In this document: in pieces, positions 44,276-52,769 of the stretch | How positions within the stretch are numbered: the stretch's first letter is position 1 | How the letters are laid out: each line of letters begins with the position of its first letter | Assembly (NCBI RefSeq): GCF_004101785.1 | Contig: NZ_CP035130.1 | Coordinates: forward strand, 1,240,001 to 1,304,000 | DNA: 64,000 bases | Source: Gudongella oleilytica | GTDB lineage: Bacteria > Bacillota > Clostridia > Tissierellales > Tissierellaceae | Direction of reading: 5' to 3' | The notes under the pieces: model-generated | The model's database searches: none | The model's input: the letters and a program-made list of their open reading frames with translations, nothing else | What the model was told of the DNA's origin: nothing | Program-made: the position numbers and the translations under genes

Positions 44276-45550
44276 TTATGGTTTTAAGGCAGTGATCGGA
44301 ACCACATAAACTCCATCCTCCCTTAAATATGCAGCCTTGCAAATTCCACAGACTACGCACATGACCTTTGGTGGTTCTCCCCCATCGTCTGCTATTTTGT
44401 TCTTTATTCTTATCAATGCATTTGCTGCTTCATCGATCTGATTGCTACCAAGCTTTATCTCTATGGCAATCCAGTCTCCATTCTCCAATTCTACAACTGA
44501 GTCGATCTCATCCCCATCATAATCTTGATAGTGATATAGCTTACCATTAAAGGATTCTGCATAGATCCTCAAGTCTCTTTCACATAGTGCTTCAAATAGA
44601 AAGCCTAATGTGTTCAAATCGTTAATAAGCATCTTAGGAGTTGCATTCAGTAAAGCACAGGCTAATGAAGTGTCCACAAAGTGCCTCTTATCCAGCTTTT
44701 TCAATCTTGTTGATGATCTTATATTTGAAGAGAAAGCTTTCTGGTTCTCTATCAGGAACATTCTTTCAAAAAGAGTCAAATATGTCGAGATGGTATCTTC
44801 ATCCAGATCATCTTTTTCGTGTTCCCTTATATCTTGTCTTAAAGTTCTCATCGAAACCGTTGTGCTTTCATTCCTTGCCAAGGACCTAAGGAGTAGATTC
44901 ATCTTCCGAGTGTTCCTATTGATCCCTTCCAGTCTATATATGTCATGGTTGATAGTTGAATCTAAATATTCTCTTGCAAGAGTGGTATACTCCGATGCTT
45001 CAATACCCAAACTCCCTGGCCATCCCCCCCTGATTATAAGGTTTATGATCCAGTCTAAACTTGCCTCATCAACCCCAATGTTCTTGTAGTTTCCATTGCA
45101 AATTTCATTAAAGGAAATCTGCCCAGATGAGTCCTTCGACTCGTACAAAGACATTGGTCTCATCCTTAAAGTTGATATTCTTCCTGCACCACTATGCAGA
45201 ATCCCCTTTTGTGCAGGAGTGGCGGAACCTGTCAATATGAACTGCCCCTTTTTACCTCTTTGGTCCACTTCAAATCTTACAGCATCCCATAGTTCAGGAA
45301 CTTCTTGCCATTCGTCTATCAGCCTTGGTGTATCCCCTTCCAAAACCAGTTTGGGATCTATTTTTGCTAAAGATTTGTTCTGGAAATTTCCAGCTGGATC
45401 TCCTAGATATAAGTTGCTATTGCTGTGGATATTAGCGGTCCAGGTTTTTCCACACCATTTAGCACCTTCAATGCAGACCGCTCCAAATGTCTTTAAATGA
45501 CTTTTTACAGCTTCATCAATGATTCTTGGTAAATAATCTTGATTCCTCAT
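44276..45550 (-). CDS. DUF4143-type AAA ATPase
   Basis: 424-residue P-loop ATPase of the ATP-binding/DUF4143 group. N-terminal nucleotide site: EGAKWCGKTW (variant Walker A) and LIDEWQEVP (Walker B-like); the C-terminal DUF4143 domain (FLFEALCERDLRIYAE, IEIKLG) looks like a restriction-endonuclease fold with EIK-type residues. Family members occur in genomic islands and may be defence or toxin-antitoxin like; the function is not established. It has a well-formed promoter with repeats overlapping it (45570-45640). Confidence 0.85.
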   Translation of the reverse strand: MRNQDYLPRIIDEAVKSHLKTFGAVCIEGAKWCGKTWTANIHSNSNLYLGDPAGNFQNKSLAKIDPKLVLEGDTPRLIDEWQEVPELWDAVRFEVDQRGKKGQFILTGSATPAQKGILHSGAGRISTLRMRPMSLYESKDSSGQISFNEICNGNYKNIGVDEASLDWIINLIIRGGWPGSLGIEASEYTTLAREYLDSTINHDIYRLEGINRNTRKMNLLLRSLARNESTTVSMRTLRQDIREHEKDDLDEDTISTYLTLFERMFLIENQKAFSSNIRSSTRLKKLDKRHFVDTSLACALLNATPKMLINDLNTLGFLFEALCERDLRIYAESFNGKLYHYQDYDGDEIDSVVELENGDWIAIEIKLGSNQIDEAANALIRIKNKIADDGGEPPKVMCVVCGICKAAYLREDGVYVVPITALKP

Positions 45551-45569
45551 ATTATTTCACCTCAACTAT

Positions 45570-45598
45570 ATTATAAAGCTATTCGGTCATTTTTGCAA
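45570..45598 (-). promoter_or_regulatory. Promoter of the DUF4143 ATPase gene
   Basis: TTGCAA (45593-45598), 17-bp spacer, TATAAT (45570-45575). One copy of the 23-bp-period repeat lies in the spacer. Confidence 0.75.
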
Positions 45599-45640
45599 TT
45601 CTCATTCGGTCATTTTTCAGTTTTATGTTCGGTTACTTTT
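45581..45640. repeat. Three direct repeats of 23-bp period over the ATPase promoter
   Basis: A 14-bp unit ATTCGGTCATTTTT at 45581, an identical copy at 45604, and a degenerate copy at 45627 (three differences). Period exactly 23 bp. One unit occupies the promoter spacer and the other two are upstream, the layout of a repressor or regulator array. Confidence 0.8.
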
Positions 45641-45660
45641 TTATATATAACCATTTGGAC

Positions 45661-45726
45661 GAAACAAAAATAGCCACAGGGCTTCGTAATGCACTGTTTT
45701 CAGCACATCACAGCCTTGTGGCTATT
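45661..45726 (-). terminator. Terminator after the DUF2971 gene
   Basis: A 15-bp stem (45669-45683 with 45712-45726, one mismatch), 28-nt loop region, followed on the minus strand by TTTGTTTC. It lies 200 bp past the DUF2971 stop. Confidence 0.55.
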
Positions 45727-45929
45727 ATATGAATGTTATTGGGGTATCCCCCCTATGGAATTTTGCGATTTTTCACACGTGACCCTGACGCGGTCACCAT
45801 TTGCAAGGGTTGTAGGGATTAGACTCCCCCTGTGTAATGATTGGTGGCTCAAATTTAAGCTGTCAATGTCATACTCAGATTTGAGTAAAAAAATCACGTT
45901 GATAAAATCACGTTCAAAAACTTTCCTGA
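45727..45929. other. Gap between the ATPase operator region and DUF2971
   Basis: No gene supported. It contains a GTGACC/GGTCAC inverted repeat (45779-45797), and an 82-codon plus-strand frame (45689-45937) that has no ribosome-binding site and looks like degraded mobile DNA. Confidence 0.4.
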
Positions 45930-46634
45930 TTATTTAATAGTGCCCTTCAATGAACTTTCTTCGAATCGTACATTGTTCAAACCTAAATTCTTAACAGCTT
46001 CCTTTGTCACATTCTTCTTATACTCAGCCATGAATGGATTAAATGTAATTATTAAATCATTGAAGAAGGTATCATTCAAAGAGACATATAAACACTTAGC
46101 ATCTTTAATAAGATTTGCATCATCAACTATAAAATACCTAAGCTCCTCTTCGTAACTCCAGACTTTTCTCTTTTGACATGCCATGTAATAAACATGTGTG
46201 GATCTAAATCCATCATTACCTTGAGAAGGGCTCTTGCTAGCAAGATCATCATCATACTCAACTTGTCCATATAAGATTCCACCGACCTCATTTAGATTAA
46301 TTAAATTCTTATTTCCTACGTCAGAATAGAAATAGGATTCTTGAGTAAAGACCTCTACATTTGGAAAGCCAATTCTAATACCATTTTCTTTATTTGCATA
46401 AATGTGCCACAGCGGTATGGACTCTTTTGCAGAATAAGACAAACAACTAGCGAAAAATTTTACATGTTCATTTCTAACAGATTCAGATAAATCGTTAAAA
46501 TTATCTACCTTGTTAAATTTTAGAACCCTATTAATTAGAATATACAATAGACTTTCTACTGTTGTGTAATGGTATAAACACCCATGTTCTTCAAATTGCT
46601 CCATGAATTTATTTTTCAAATAATCATCCTCCAT
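45930..46634 (-). CDS. DUF2971-domain protein
   Basis: 234-residue protein with the DUF2971 pattern: CLYHYTTVESLLYI near the N-terminus, DNFNDLSE, then PLWHIYANKENGIRIGF and YMACQKRKVWSYEEELRYF. By resemblance of the HxT..L..I start to DarT-type enzymes I infer an ADP-ribosyltransferase-like fold, but no activity is shown. Such genes occur in defence and mobile islands. The start is uncertain: ATG 46634 lacks a good Shine-Dalgarno, and a TTG at 46619 follows GGAGG. A TGnTATACT extended -10 lies at 46726-46734. Confidence 0.75.
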   Translation of the reverse strand: MEDDYLKNKFMEQFEEHGCLYHYTTVESLLYILINRVLKFNKVDNFNDLSESVRNEHVKFFASCLSYSAKESIPLWHIYANKENGIRIGFPNVEVFTQESYFYSDVGNKNLINLNEVGGILYGQVEYDDDLASKSPSQGNDGFRSTHVYYMACQKRKVWSYEEELRYFIVDDANLIKDAKCLYVSLNDTFFNDLIITFNPFMAEYKKNVTKEAVKNLGLNNVRFEESSLKGTIK

Positions 46635-46770
46635 GAGATTCTAAAAAACACTTCTCCAAAAACGGATACACCTCATTCAATCAATCAACTAATTCACCTG
46701 CTCCTAAACCTTTTCTTATATTTCCAGTATACCACAACACCAATTAAGCAAAGTCCCCCAATAACACCAA

Positions 46771-46798
46771 AGGCTCAGAATCTAATGATCCTAAGCCT
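46771..46798 (-). terminator. Probable terminator or RNA hairpin upstream of DUF2971
   Basis: 12-bp stem (46771-46782 with 46787-46798), AUUA loop, fully paired on the minus strand with two G-U pairs but mismatched on the plus strand, which indicates minus-strand function. Moderate T content after it. Confidence 0.5.
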
Positions 46799-46835
46799 CC
46801 TTGTTGGTTTTAATTTAATTTGTTATTTTAAGTGG

Positions 46836-46956
46836 TAAGACAGTGAACCTGTCCCCTTACTGTTATCTTTTCTGCAAATAAAAAGCTGCGGCCAAGAGAT
46901 TTTTCCATCGACCACAGCCAAATAATCATTTCACTATAAGACAGTGTTCCTGTCCC
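46836..46956. repeat. Pair of 20-bp REP-like units flanking the pilA terminator
   Basis: TAAGACAGTGAACCTGTCCC (46836-46855) and its copy with two changes (46937-46956). Each contains a GACAG/CTGTC inverted repeat. Confidence 0.6.
46878..46918 (-). terminator. Terminator of pilA
   Basis: Stem 46885-46893 with 46910-46918, intact on the minus strand through two G-U pairs, followed by TTTTT. It lies 140 bp past the pilA stop. Confidence 0.75.
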
Positions 46957-47059
46957 TCTGTCTTGTAGAAATAGCTTAATCTTAAGTGTCTATTGCTTTC
47001 TACAATAAGTTAATAAGTTAGTGCCTATCACCGATTAACTTCATAGACTGACTTTTCCT

Positions 47060-47479
47060 TTATTTAACAGTTCCATCATTAAGCCATCCAGCTGTAACAG
47101 CGGCTTTTGCTTCTACCTTAACAGTATAAGGTGCCGTACCTGATATGGTAAATTGCCAACCATCAGTTGCAGCAGTAAATTGTTGACTTTTGGGAACTTC
47201 CGCTAAATACTTAGGTACTACTGCAGTTTTAATTGTAGCTGCCGTAGGCGCTGTAGTAGCTAAATTTAAAGTTCCATCAGCTTCAGCTAAAGATATTGCT
47301 GATTGAATTGTTCTAACTGATGCTGCATCAGCACTTATTGCTGCATTATTTCTTGCGCCTGTTAATCTTGGGATTGCCAATGCAGCCAATATACCTAATA
47401 TTGCAATTACAACAACTAGTTCAATAAGGGTGAACCCTTTCCTCTTCTTGCTCATTTTTTTACTAATTAATTGATACAT
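47060..47479 (-). CDS. pilA: Major type IV pilin
   Basis: 139-residue type IVa pilin: leader MYQLISKKMSKKRKG, cleavage before FTLIE with Glu5, hydrophobic alpha1 (VVVIAILGILAALAIPRL) and an Ala/Thr-rich C-terminal domain without cysteines. Start ATG 47479 has AAGGAGG upstream. Its own promoter and terminator, plus location between pilC and accessory genes, fit a highly expressed pilin. The small size is typical for Clostridia. Confidence 0.92.
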   Translation of the reverse strand: MYQLISKKMSKKRKGFTLIELVVVIAILGILAALAIPRLTGARNNAAISADAASVRTIQSAISLAEADGTLNLATTAPTAATIKTAVVPKYLAEVPKSQQFTAATDGWQFTISGTAPYTVKVEAKAAVTAGWLNDGTVK

Positions 47480-47555
47480 TTTAATTCCTCCTTGTGTTTT
47501 TTATTTTTCATCGACTTGCCTTAATGTATATGAATTTTATTAAAGCCGTTCCTTC

Positions 47556-47587
47556 AATTCACAATGCACAATTCACAATGCACAATG
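47556..47587. repeat. Heptanucleotide tandem repeat (pilA leader)
   Basis: Alternating AATTCAC and AATGCAC units, 7-bp period, 4.5 copies. Same heptamer family, in the opposite orientation, as 60216-60285. Confidence 0.8.
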
Positions 47588-47592
47588 AAAAG

Positions 47593-47731
47593 ATTTAAGA
47601 TTCTTCGCTATTGCTCAGAATGACAAATGCTGAGATCCCTCCACTTCGGTCGGGATGACAGGGTTAAGATTCTTCACTCCCGCTCAGATTGACAACTACT
47701 GAGATCCCTCCACTTCGGTCGGGATGACAGA
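47593..47731. repeat. Two tandem copies of a 69-bp interspersed repeat (pilA leader)
   Basis: Copies around 47598-47662 and 47667-47731 share GAGATCCCTCCACTTCGGTC (period 69). Each has an ATCCC/GGGAT stem. The motif pattern resembles a repeat seen widely across bacterial genomes. Confidence 0.75.
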
Positions 47732-47783
47732 GGAAAGTGGCCGGTAATGACGCGAATTATTGTAATAATTCCAATATACAGCC

Positions 47784-47812
47784 ATTATGAACCTAAGATA
47801 ATTATTTGTCAA
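47784..47812 (-). promoter_or_regulatory. Promoter of pilA
   Basis: TTGACA (47807-47812), 17 bp, CATAAT (47784-47789), just past the pilC stop. It gives a leader of about 300 nt containing the repeats at 47556-47731. Confidence 0.7.
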
Positions 47813-47819
47813 TGATTCA

Positions 47820-49019
47820 CTATACCGTCTGCATCATGTCGAACATTGGCAGATACATCGCGATAACGATGAAGCCTATCATTATTGCCATAAAGACTAT
47901 CATTATGGGTTCTAAGAGTGAGGTCAGCTTAGTTAGTGCAACCTCAACCTCTTCATCGTAGAAGTCTGCAGTTTTCATAAGTATGTCGTCCAGAGAACCT
48001 GATTCCTCACCGATCTTAATCATAGAATCAACCATTGGAGGGAAAACCTCAACATCCTTTATCGATCTTGATAGGGGTACTCCCTTTCTGATCTGCTCGA
48101 TACCGTCCAGCAATCTACCCTCAATAACTTTGTTGTTAACAACTCTTGACACAACCTCCATTGACTTTATGAGAGGGATTCCTGAATCCATAAGTGTCGA
48201 TAATGTTCTTGTAAAGCGTGAGGTCACTACCTTTGCAGTTGTGTCCTTTACAACAGGCAATCTCAACTTTAGCTTGTCGAAGTTTAAGCGCCCTTCATCA
48301 GTCCTCATATATGCTCCCAAGCTGGTGGATATTGCAATCAGTGCTCCAGCGTACAGATACCAGTAGGTTTTGATTGAATCACTTATCCCTAACAACAGTC
48401 GTGTGGGTCCAGGTAGAGGTACTCCACTGCCTGTAAACATACCGACGAAGGTCGGCATTACGAATACCAGCATAAAGACAACTACTGCTACACTTACTAC
48501 TGCAAGGGCTGCCGGGTAGATCATCGAGCTTTTTACCTTGTTTTCTATCTTGTTTTCTTTTTCAAAGTGCACTGCCATTCTTTCAAGGATCGCATCAAGG
48601 TTACCACTGACCTCTCCCGCCTCCACCATACTTGTAAGTATTGATGGAAACACTAGTGAGTGCTTTTTCATACCCTCTGATAGAGCAAGGCCTTTTTGAA
48701 CGTCCTCATTGACCACTCCAACAGCAGCCTTTAGTGTCTTGTTTTCTGTCTGAATCTCGAGGATATCGAGGCACTTTACAATACCCAAGCCTGCATCTAT
48801 CATTGTGAAGAACTGCCTGCAGAAAACTGCAAGGTCCTTTTTCTTCACCTTTTTCTTGAACAGTTCAAACCTGGCTTCCTCTCCAACGTCTCTTTCAACC
48901 TGAAGAGGCATGTAGCTGTTGGCTTTTATCATGGCAATAACGTCTGATTCACTGGCGGCATCGAATACGCCCTCGACAGTCTGTCCATTTTTTGCTATGG
49001 CTCGGTACTTGTACTTCAT
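47820..49019 (-). CDS. pilC: PilC, inner-membrane T4P platform protein
   Basis: 399-residue polytopic platform protein of the GspF family, with two repeated cytoplasmic T2SSF domains (LAVFCRQFFTMIDAG and TRFTRTLSTLMDSGIP) and three membrane segments. ATG 49019 has GAGG upstream; the earlier GTG lacks support. Works with PilB and PilT. Confidence 0.93.
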   Translation of the reverse strand: MKYKYRAIAKNGQTVEGVFDAASESDVIAMIKANSYMPLQVERDVGEEARFELFKKKVKKKDLAVFCRQFFTMIDAGLGIVKCLDILEIQTENKTLKAAVGVVNEDVQKGLALSEGMKKHSLVFPSILTSMVEAGEVSGNLDAILERMAVHFEKENKIENKVKSSMIYPAALAVVSVAVVVFMLVFVMPTFVGMFTGSGVPLPGPTRLLLGISDSIKTYWYLYAGALIAISTSLGAYMRTDEGRLNFDKLKLRLPVVKDTTAKVVTSRFTRTLSTLMDSGIPLIKSMEVVSRVVNNKVIEGRLLDGIEQIRKGVPLSRSIKDVEVFPPMVDSMIKIGEESGSLDDILMKTADFYDEEVEVALTKLTSLLEPIMIVFMAIMIGFIVIAMYLPMFDMMQTV

Positions 49020-49028
49020 CAGCCTCAC

Positions 49029-50081
49029 CTACACAATGTATTTTTTGATCTCTTCCTGGTTGACCGCCTGGGTCAGCGCAATGTCTTTTCTTAGAAGTCC
49101 TCTGTTATAAAGATCAACCAAAGACGAATCCATGGTCTGCATCCTGAACTTCCCGCCTGTCTGGATGCTGGTATCTATCTGGTGTATCTTGTCCTCACGT
49201 ATTAGATTCCTTATGGCAGGAGTTGCAATCATTATCTCATGAGCTGCAACCCTTCCCTTGCCGTCTCCCTTGGGCAGAAGCTGCTGGGATATTACGGCCT
49301 GGATAACAGATGCAAGCTGTACTCTTACCTGCTGCTGCTGATATGGAGGAAAAACGTCTATGATACGGTCTATCGTCTTTGCAGCTCCAAGGGTATGGAG
49401 TGTGGAAAGGACCAAGTGCCCTGTCTCAGCTGCTGTTATTGCTATTGATATGGTGTCAAGGTCTCGCATCTCACCGACCAGGATAACATCCGGGTCCTGC
49501 CTGAGTGCTCCTCTTAAAGCACTTGAGAAGCTTTGCGAGTCCGATCCTATCTCTCTTTGGTTAACTATCGACTTCTGGTGTCTGTGAAGGTATTCTATCG
49601 GATCCTCCAGTGTCAGTATGTGGACGTTACGTTCCCTGTTGATCTGGTCTATCATCGTTGCAAGGGTAGTTGATTTACCGCTTCCTGTAGGCCCTGTTAC
49701 AAGTATCAAACCTCTTGGAAGCCTTGTAAGATCACTTATTACACTTGGCAAACCAAGCTGCTGCATTGTTGGTATCTCAAGTGGTATGATACGAAGCGCC
49801 ATTCCATAGCTGCCTCTTTGAATATATGCATTGACCCTGAATCTGCCCTTTCCGGGGCTTGCATAGGAAAAGTCCACCTCTCCCTTGTCCTTGAGAACCT
49901 CGAATTGTTTTTCACTCAAGGTCTGCTTTACAAGCTCCTCGGTGTCACTTGGCGAAAGTGGCTTATCGCCCAAATGGATCAAGGCACCGTTGATCCTAAG
50001 ATTTGGAGGGATCCCGACAGTGATATGAATATCCGATGCGACTCTTTTTAATCCTTCATCCACAATTTGATCTATATTCAA
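49029..50081 (-). CDS. pilT: PilT, T4P retraction ATPase
   Basis: 350-residue hexameric secretion ATPase that retracts pili. Walker A GPTGSGKST, the Asp box and His box (LSTLHTLGAAKTIDR), and the AIRNLIRE motif diagnostic of PilT. It suggests true retraction and twitching. Confidence 0.94.
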   Translation of the reverse strand: MNIDQIVDEGLKRVASDIHITVGIPPNLRINGALIHLGDKPLSPSDTEELVKQTLSEKQFEVLKDKGEVDFSYASPGKGRFRVNAYIQRGSYGMALRIIPLEIPTMQQLGLPSVISDLTRLPRGLILVTGPTGSGKSTTLATMIDQINRERNVHILTLEDPIEYLHRHQKSIVNQREIGSDSQSFSSALRGALRQDPDVILVGEMRDLDTISIAITAAETGHLVLSTLHTLGAAKTIDRIIDVFPPYQQQQVRVQLASVIQAVISQQLLPKGDGKGRVAAHEIMIATPAIRNLIREDKIHQIDTSIQTGGKFRMQTMDSSLVDLYNRGLLRKDIALTQAVNQEEIKKYIV

Positions 50082-50093
50082 TGGTACCGCCTC

Positions 50094-51773
50094 CTATCCA
50101 AGGGTAAAGCCTACCCTCATGACCTCTTCAAAGCTTGTCTTACCCTGCTCTGCCAGTGCTTTTGCTGACTGGAACAGAGTTGTCATACCCTGCTCCAAAG
50201 CTTTTTCCCTTATTTTGTCGGTATTGGCTCCGGTGTCGATCAGCTTACGAATCTCTTCGTTTACAGGCATTATCTCGTGAACTGCCGCTCTTCCTGAGTA
50301 GCCTGCGTTGCAGGCGTTGCAGCCTACGGGCTTGTGCAGTACCAGGGTCTTGTTTGTATCCATTCCAAACATTTTCAGCTCATTGTAGCCTGCCTCATAG
50401 GGCTGCTTGCATTTGTTGCAAAGGGTTTTTACAAGCCGCTGAGATACGATACCGATTAACGCTGAAGATACTATATATGGCTCAACACCCATATCTATAA
50501 GTCTGGCTATGGTCGAGGGGCTGTCGTTGGTGTGAAGTGTGGACAGTACAAGGTGTCCTGTTATCGCAGCCCTTACTGCTATCTCAGCCGTCTCGCTGTC
50601 ACGTATCTCTCCAACCATTACTATGTCAGGGTCCTGACGGAGTATGGAACGGAGCCCGGATGCAAAGGTCAGTCCGGATTTTACGTTTACCTGCACCTGG
50701 TTTATTCCGCTTAAGCGGTACTCTACAGGGTCTTCAACCGTGATTATATTTTTCTCTATCTGGTTCAGCTCTCTCAGAACTGTGTAAAGCGTTGTAGTTT
50801 TGCCGCTTCCGGTAGGCCCGGTTACAAGGATCATGCCGTAGGGCTGTCTTAGAATCGTATCAAACAATCCTAAGTTGTGCTGGCTTAATCCAAGTCCTTC
50901 CTTGTTGAAGTTGAAGCTGGTTTTGTCCAATAGCCTTAGAACTATTTTCTCTCCGTATACAGTCGGAAGAGTCGAAATACGCATATCGATCTCCCTGTCA
51001 TTGATCTTTGTTTCCACACGGCCGTCCTGAGGTACTCTCTTTTCAGCTATGTTCATCTTGCCGATGATCTTGATACGGGTTACTATGGCTGAGTGATTTG
51101 ACCTTGGAAGGCTCATAATCTCCCTCAGGTCCCCGTCGATACGGAAACGGATCCTGATTTCCTCGGCGTATGGCTCAATATGGATGTCGGATGCTTTGCT
51201 CCTTGTCGCCTGCTCGAAAAGTGAATTTATAAGCCTTACTATTGGAGCTGAGGCGACCTCGGCCTCCTCTACATCATCAAAGTCGTTTTCAGTATATACT
51301 GCTCCATCTGTGAATTCCTCAAGCACCCTCTTGGCACTTGCACCTGAGTAAAACCGGTCTATTACTTTGTTTATATCAGCACCGGTAGCAAGGACTGATT
51401 CAAGCTCCATTTTCGTATAGAGCTTTATATCGTCGACAGCAAAGAAGTTCAATGGGTCTACCATGGCGACTATCAGCTTGCCATCCTTTTTATCTATGGG
51501 GATAAGCTTGTACTTTCTAACTATGCTCTCAGGCAGTATTGTTGCAACTGACTGGTTTATCTCATATTTGTTAAGGTCGATCCTGGGAAAGCCCAGCTGA
51601 AATTCGAGGACCTCAACTATATCCTCCTGGGTCACAAAGCCAAGCTCTACAAGAACCTCTCCCAATTTGCGGTTGGTTCCGTTTTGGGACTCAAGGGCTG
51701 TGTTAAGCTGTTCCGAGGATATTTTGCCTGCATACAGCAATAATTCCCCAATTTTAAGCGTTGATTTCTGCAT
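50094..51773 (-). CDS. pilB: PilB, T4P extension ATPase with MshEN domain
   Basis: 559-residue assembly ATPase. Walker A GPTGSGKTT, Walker B and His box, plus a tetracysteine zinc site (CNKC and CNAC). The N-terminus has two 24-residue MshEN motifs (residues 7-30 and 36-59; KIGELL... and KLGEVL...) with Lys in place of the usual Arg. MshEN domains bind cyclic di-GMP, so pilus extension may be c-di-GMP controlled. First gene of the locus. Confidence 0.93.
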   Translation of the reverse strand: MQKSTLKIGELLLYAGKISSEQLNTALESQNGTNRKLGEVLVELGFVTQEDIVEVLEFQLGFPRIDLNKYEINQSVATILPESIVRKYKLIPIDKKDGKLIVAMVDPLNFFAVDDIKLYTKMELESVLATGADINKVIDRFYSGASAKRVLEEFTDGAVYTENDFDDVEEAEVASAPIVRLINSLFEQATRSKASDIHIEPYAEEIRIRFRIDGDLREIMSLPRSNHSAIVTRIKIIGKMNIAEKRVPQDGRVETKINDREIDMRISTLPTVYGEKIVLRLLDKTSFNFNKEGLGLSQHNLGLFDTILRQPYGMILVTGPTGSGKTTTLYTVLRELNQIEKNIITVEDPVEYRLSGINQVQVNVKSGLTFASGLRSILRQDPDIVMVGEIRDSETAEIAVRAAITGHLVLSTLHTNDSPSTIARLIDMGVEPYIVSSALIGIVSQRLVKTLCNKCKQPYEAGYNELKMFGMDTNKTLVLHKPVGCNACNAGYSGRAAVHEIMPVNEEIRKLIDTGANTDKIREKALEQGMTTLFQSAKALAEQGKTSFEEVMRVGFTLG

Positions 51774-51919
51774 CTTTCACCCTTCTCCCCGATCGCTTGA
51801 CAGCAGCAATGATCTATGTTTGGCGTTAATTTATATCAATATTTTTGAATATTTCATTTATTTTAGTCCGATGTCAATATTTTATAACGAAAATACCATA
51901 AAATCAATGTTTATTTCCA

Positions 51920-51949
51920 ATTATATTTCAGCTATGAACAAATTGTCAC
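51920..51949 (-). promoter_or_regulatory. Candidate promoter of the pilBTC operon
   Basis: GTGACA (51944-51949), 18-bp spacer, TATAAT (51920-51925). Confidence 0.5.
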
Positions 51950-52087
51950 AAATATTTCCATTGTAATATTATTTGCCAAATATGAATGAAATGCAACAAA
52001 AATTTGATCAAATAATAAATAATTCAGTTTGATATCGTATAAAATACCCATAAGTTAACTTTTTATGAACAAATATTAATCATTTTC

Positions 52088-52123
52088 AAAAAAATTAAAC
52101 TGCTGATTTCTAATTTCAGCAGT
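52088..52123 (-). terminator. Terminator of udk
   Basis: 8-bp stem (52099-52106 with 52116-52123), 9-nt loop, followed on the minus strand by TTAATTTTTTTG. Confidence 0.8.
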
Positions 52124-52133
52124 ATATTTATCG

Positions 52134-52763
52134 TTACTTAACTTTTCTGTTTACTATGTCATTTACCTTTGTAACGATTATGTCGATGGCTACCTTATTG
52201 TAGCCGCCTTCAGGAATGATAATGTCTGCATACCTCTTTGTAGGCTCGACGAACTGCATGTGGGCAGGCCTGACGGTTGTCATGTATTGCTTTACTACTG
52301 AATCCAGGGTTCTTCCTCTGTCCTTGATGTCCCTTAGTATCCTCCTGATGACTCTTACGTCTGCATCAGTATCTACAAACAGCTTTATGTCCATAAGGTT
52401 TCTAAGGTCCTCGTCGTATAGGATAAGGATACCTTCGAGAACGATTATGTCCTTTGATTCAACAAGGACAGTTTCCTTCTTTCTGTTGTGATTCTCAAAG
52501 TCATATATAGGCTTTTGAATCGATTTACCGTCGAGAAGGTCCTTGAGGTGGCTTATAAGAAGCTCGTTATCGAAGGCAAAAGGGTGATCGTAGTTGGTCT
52601 TTACTCTTTCTTCGAAGCTTATATCGCTCTGGTCCTTGTAGTAGGAGTCCTGCTCTATAATAGCGACATTCTTGTCAGTTATTGACTTATATATCTCCCT
52701 TGTTACGGTTGATTTGCCAGAGCCTGTTCCTCCTGCTATTCCTATGAGTATGGGCCTTTTCAC
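52134..52763 (-). CDS. udk: Uridine kinase
   Basis: Phosphorylates uridine and cytidine in salvage. P-loop GGTGSGKST near residue 11, DSYYKD and the PIYDFENH substrate segment are typical. 209 residues, GTG start with GGGAGG upstream. Follows trhP, as in Bacillus (yrrO-udk). Confidence 0.94.
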   Translation of the reverse strand: MKRPILIGIAGGTGSGKSTVTREIYKSITDKNVAIIEQDSYYKDQSDISFEERVKTNYDHPFAFDNELLISHLKDLLDGKSIQKPIYDFENHNRKKETVLVESKDIIVLEGILILYDEDLRNLMDIKLFVDTDADVRVIRRILRDIKDRGRTLDSVVKQYMTTVRPAHMQFVEPTKRYADIIIPEGGYNKVAIDIIVTKVNDIVNRKVK

Positions 52764-52769
52764 CTTTGA

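Larger units (their letters stand above)
51774..52133. other. 360-bp leader of the pil operon
   Basis: Very AT-rich, no coding frame on either strand. It holds the udk terminator, a pilB promoter candidate (51920-51949) and a second TTGACA at 51872-51877 without a good -10. I searched by eye for c-di-GMP-I/II riboswitch cores and found none. Confidence 0.5.

Noticed and set aside
45689-45937. 82-codon plus-strand frame between the ATPase and DUF2971
   Set aside because: No ribosome-binding site, no recognisable domain, overlaps a terminator hairpin and the end of DUF2971; at most mobile-DNA debris.
47593-47731. CRISPR array
   Set aside because: Only two 69-bp units, no spacers of regular length between short repeats, and no cas genes.
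51774-52133. c-di-GMP riboswitch upstream of pilB
   Set aside because: T4P operons in Clostridia may carry one, but no GEMM or class II core is visible in this AT-rich leader.
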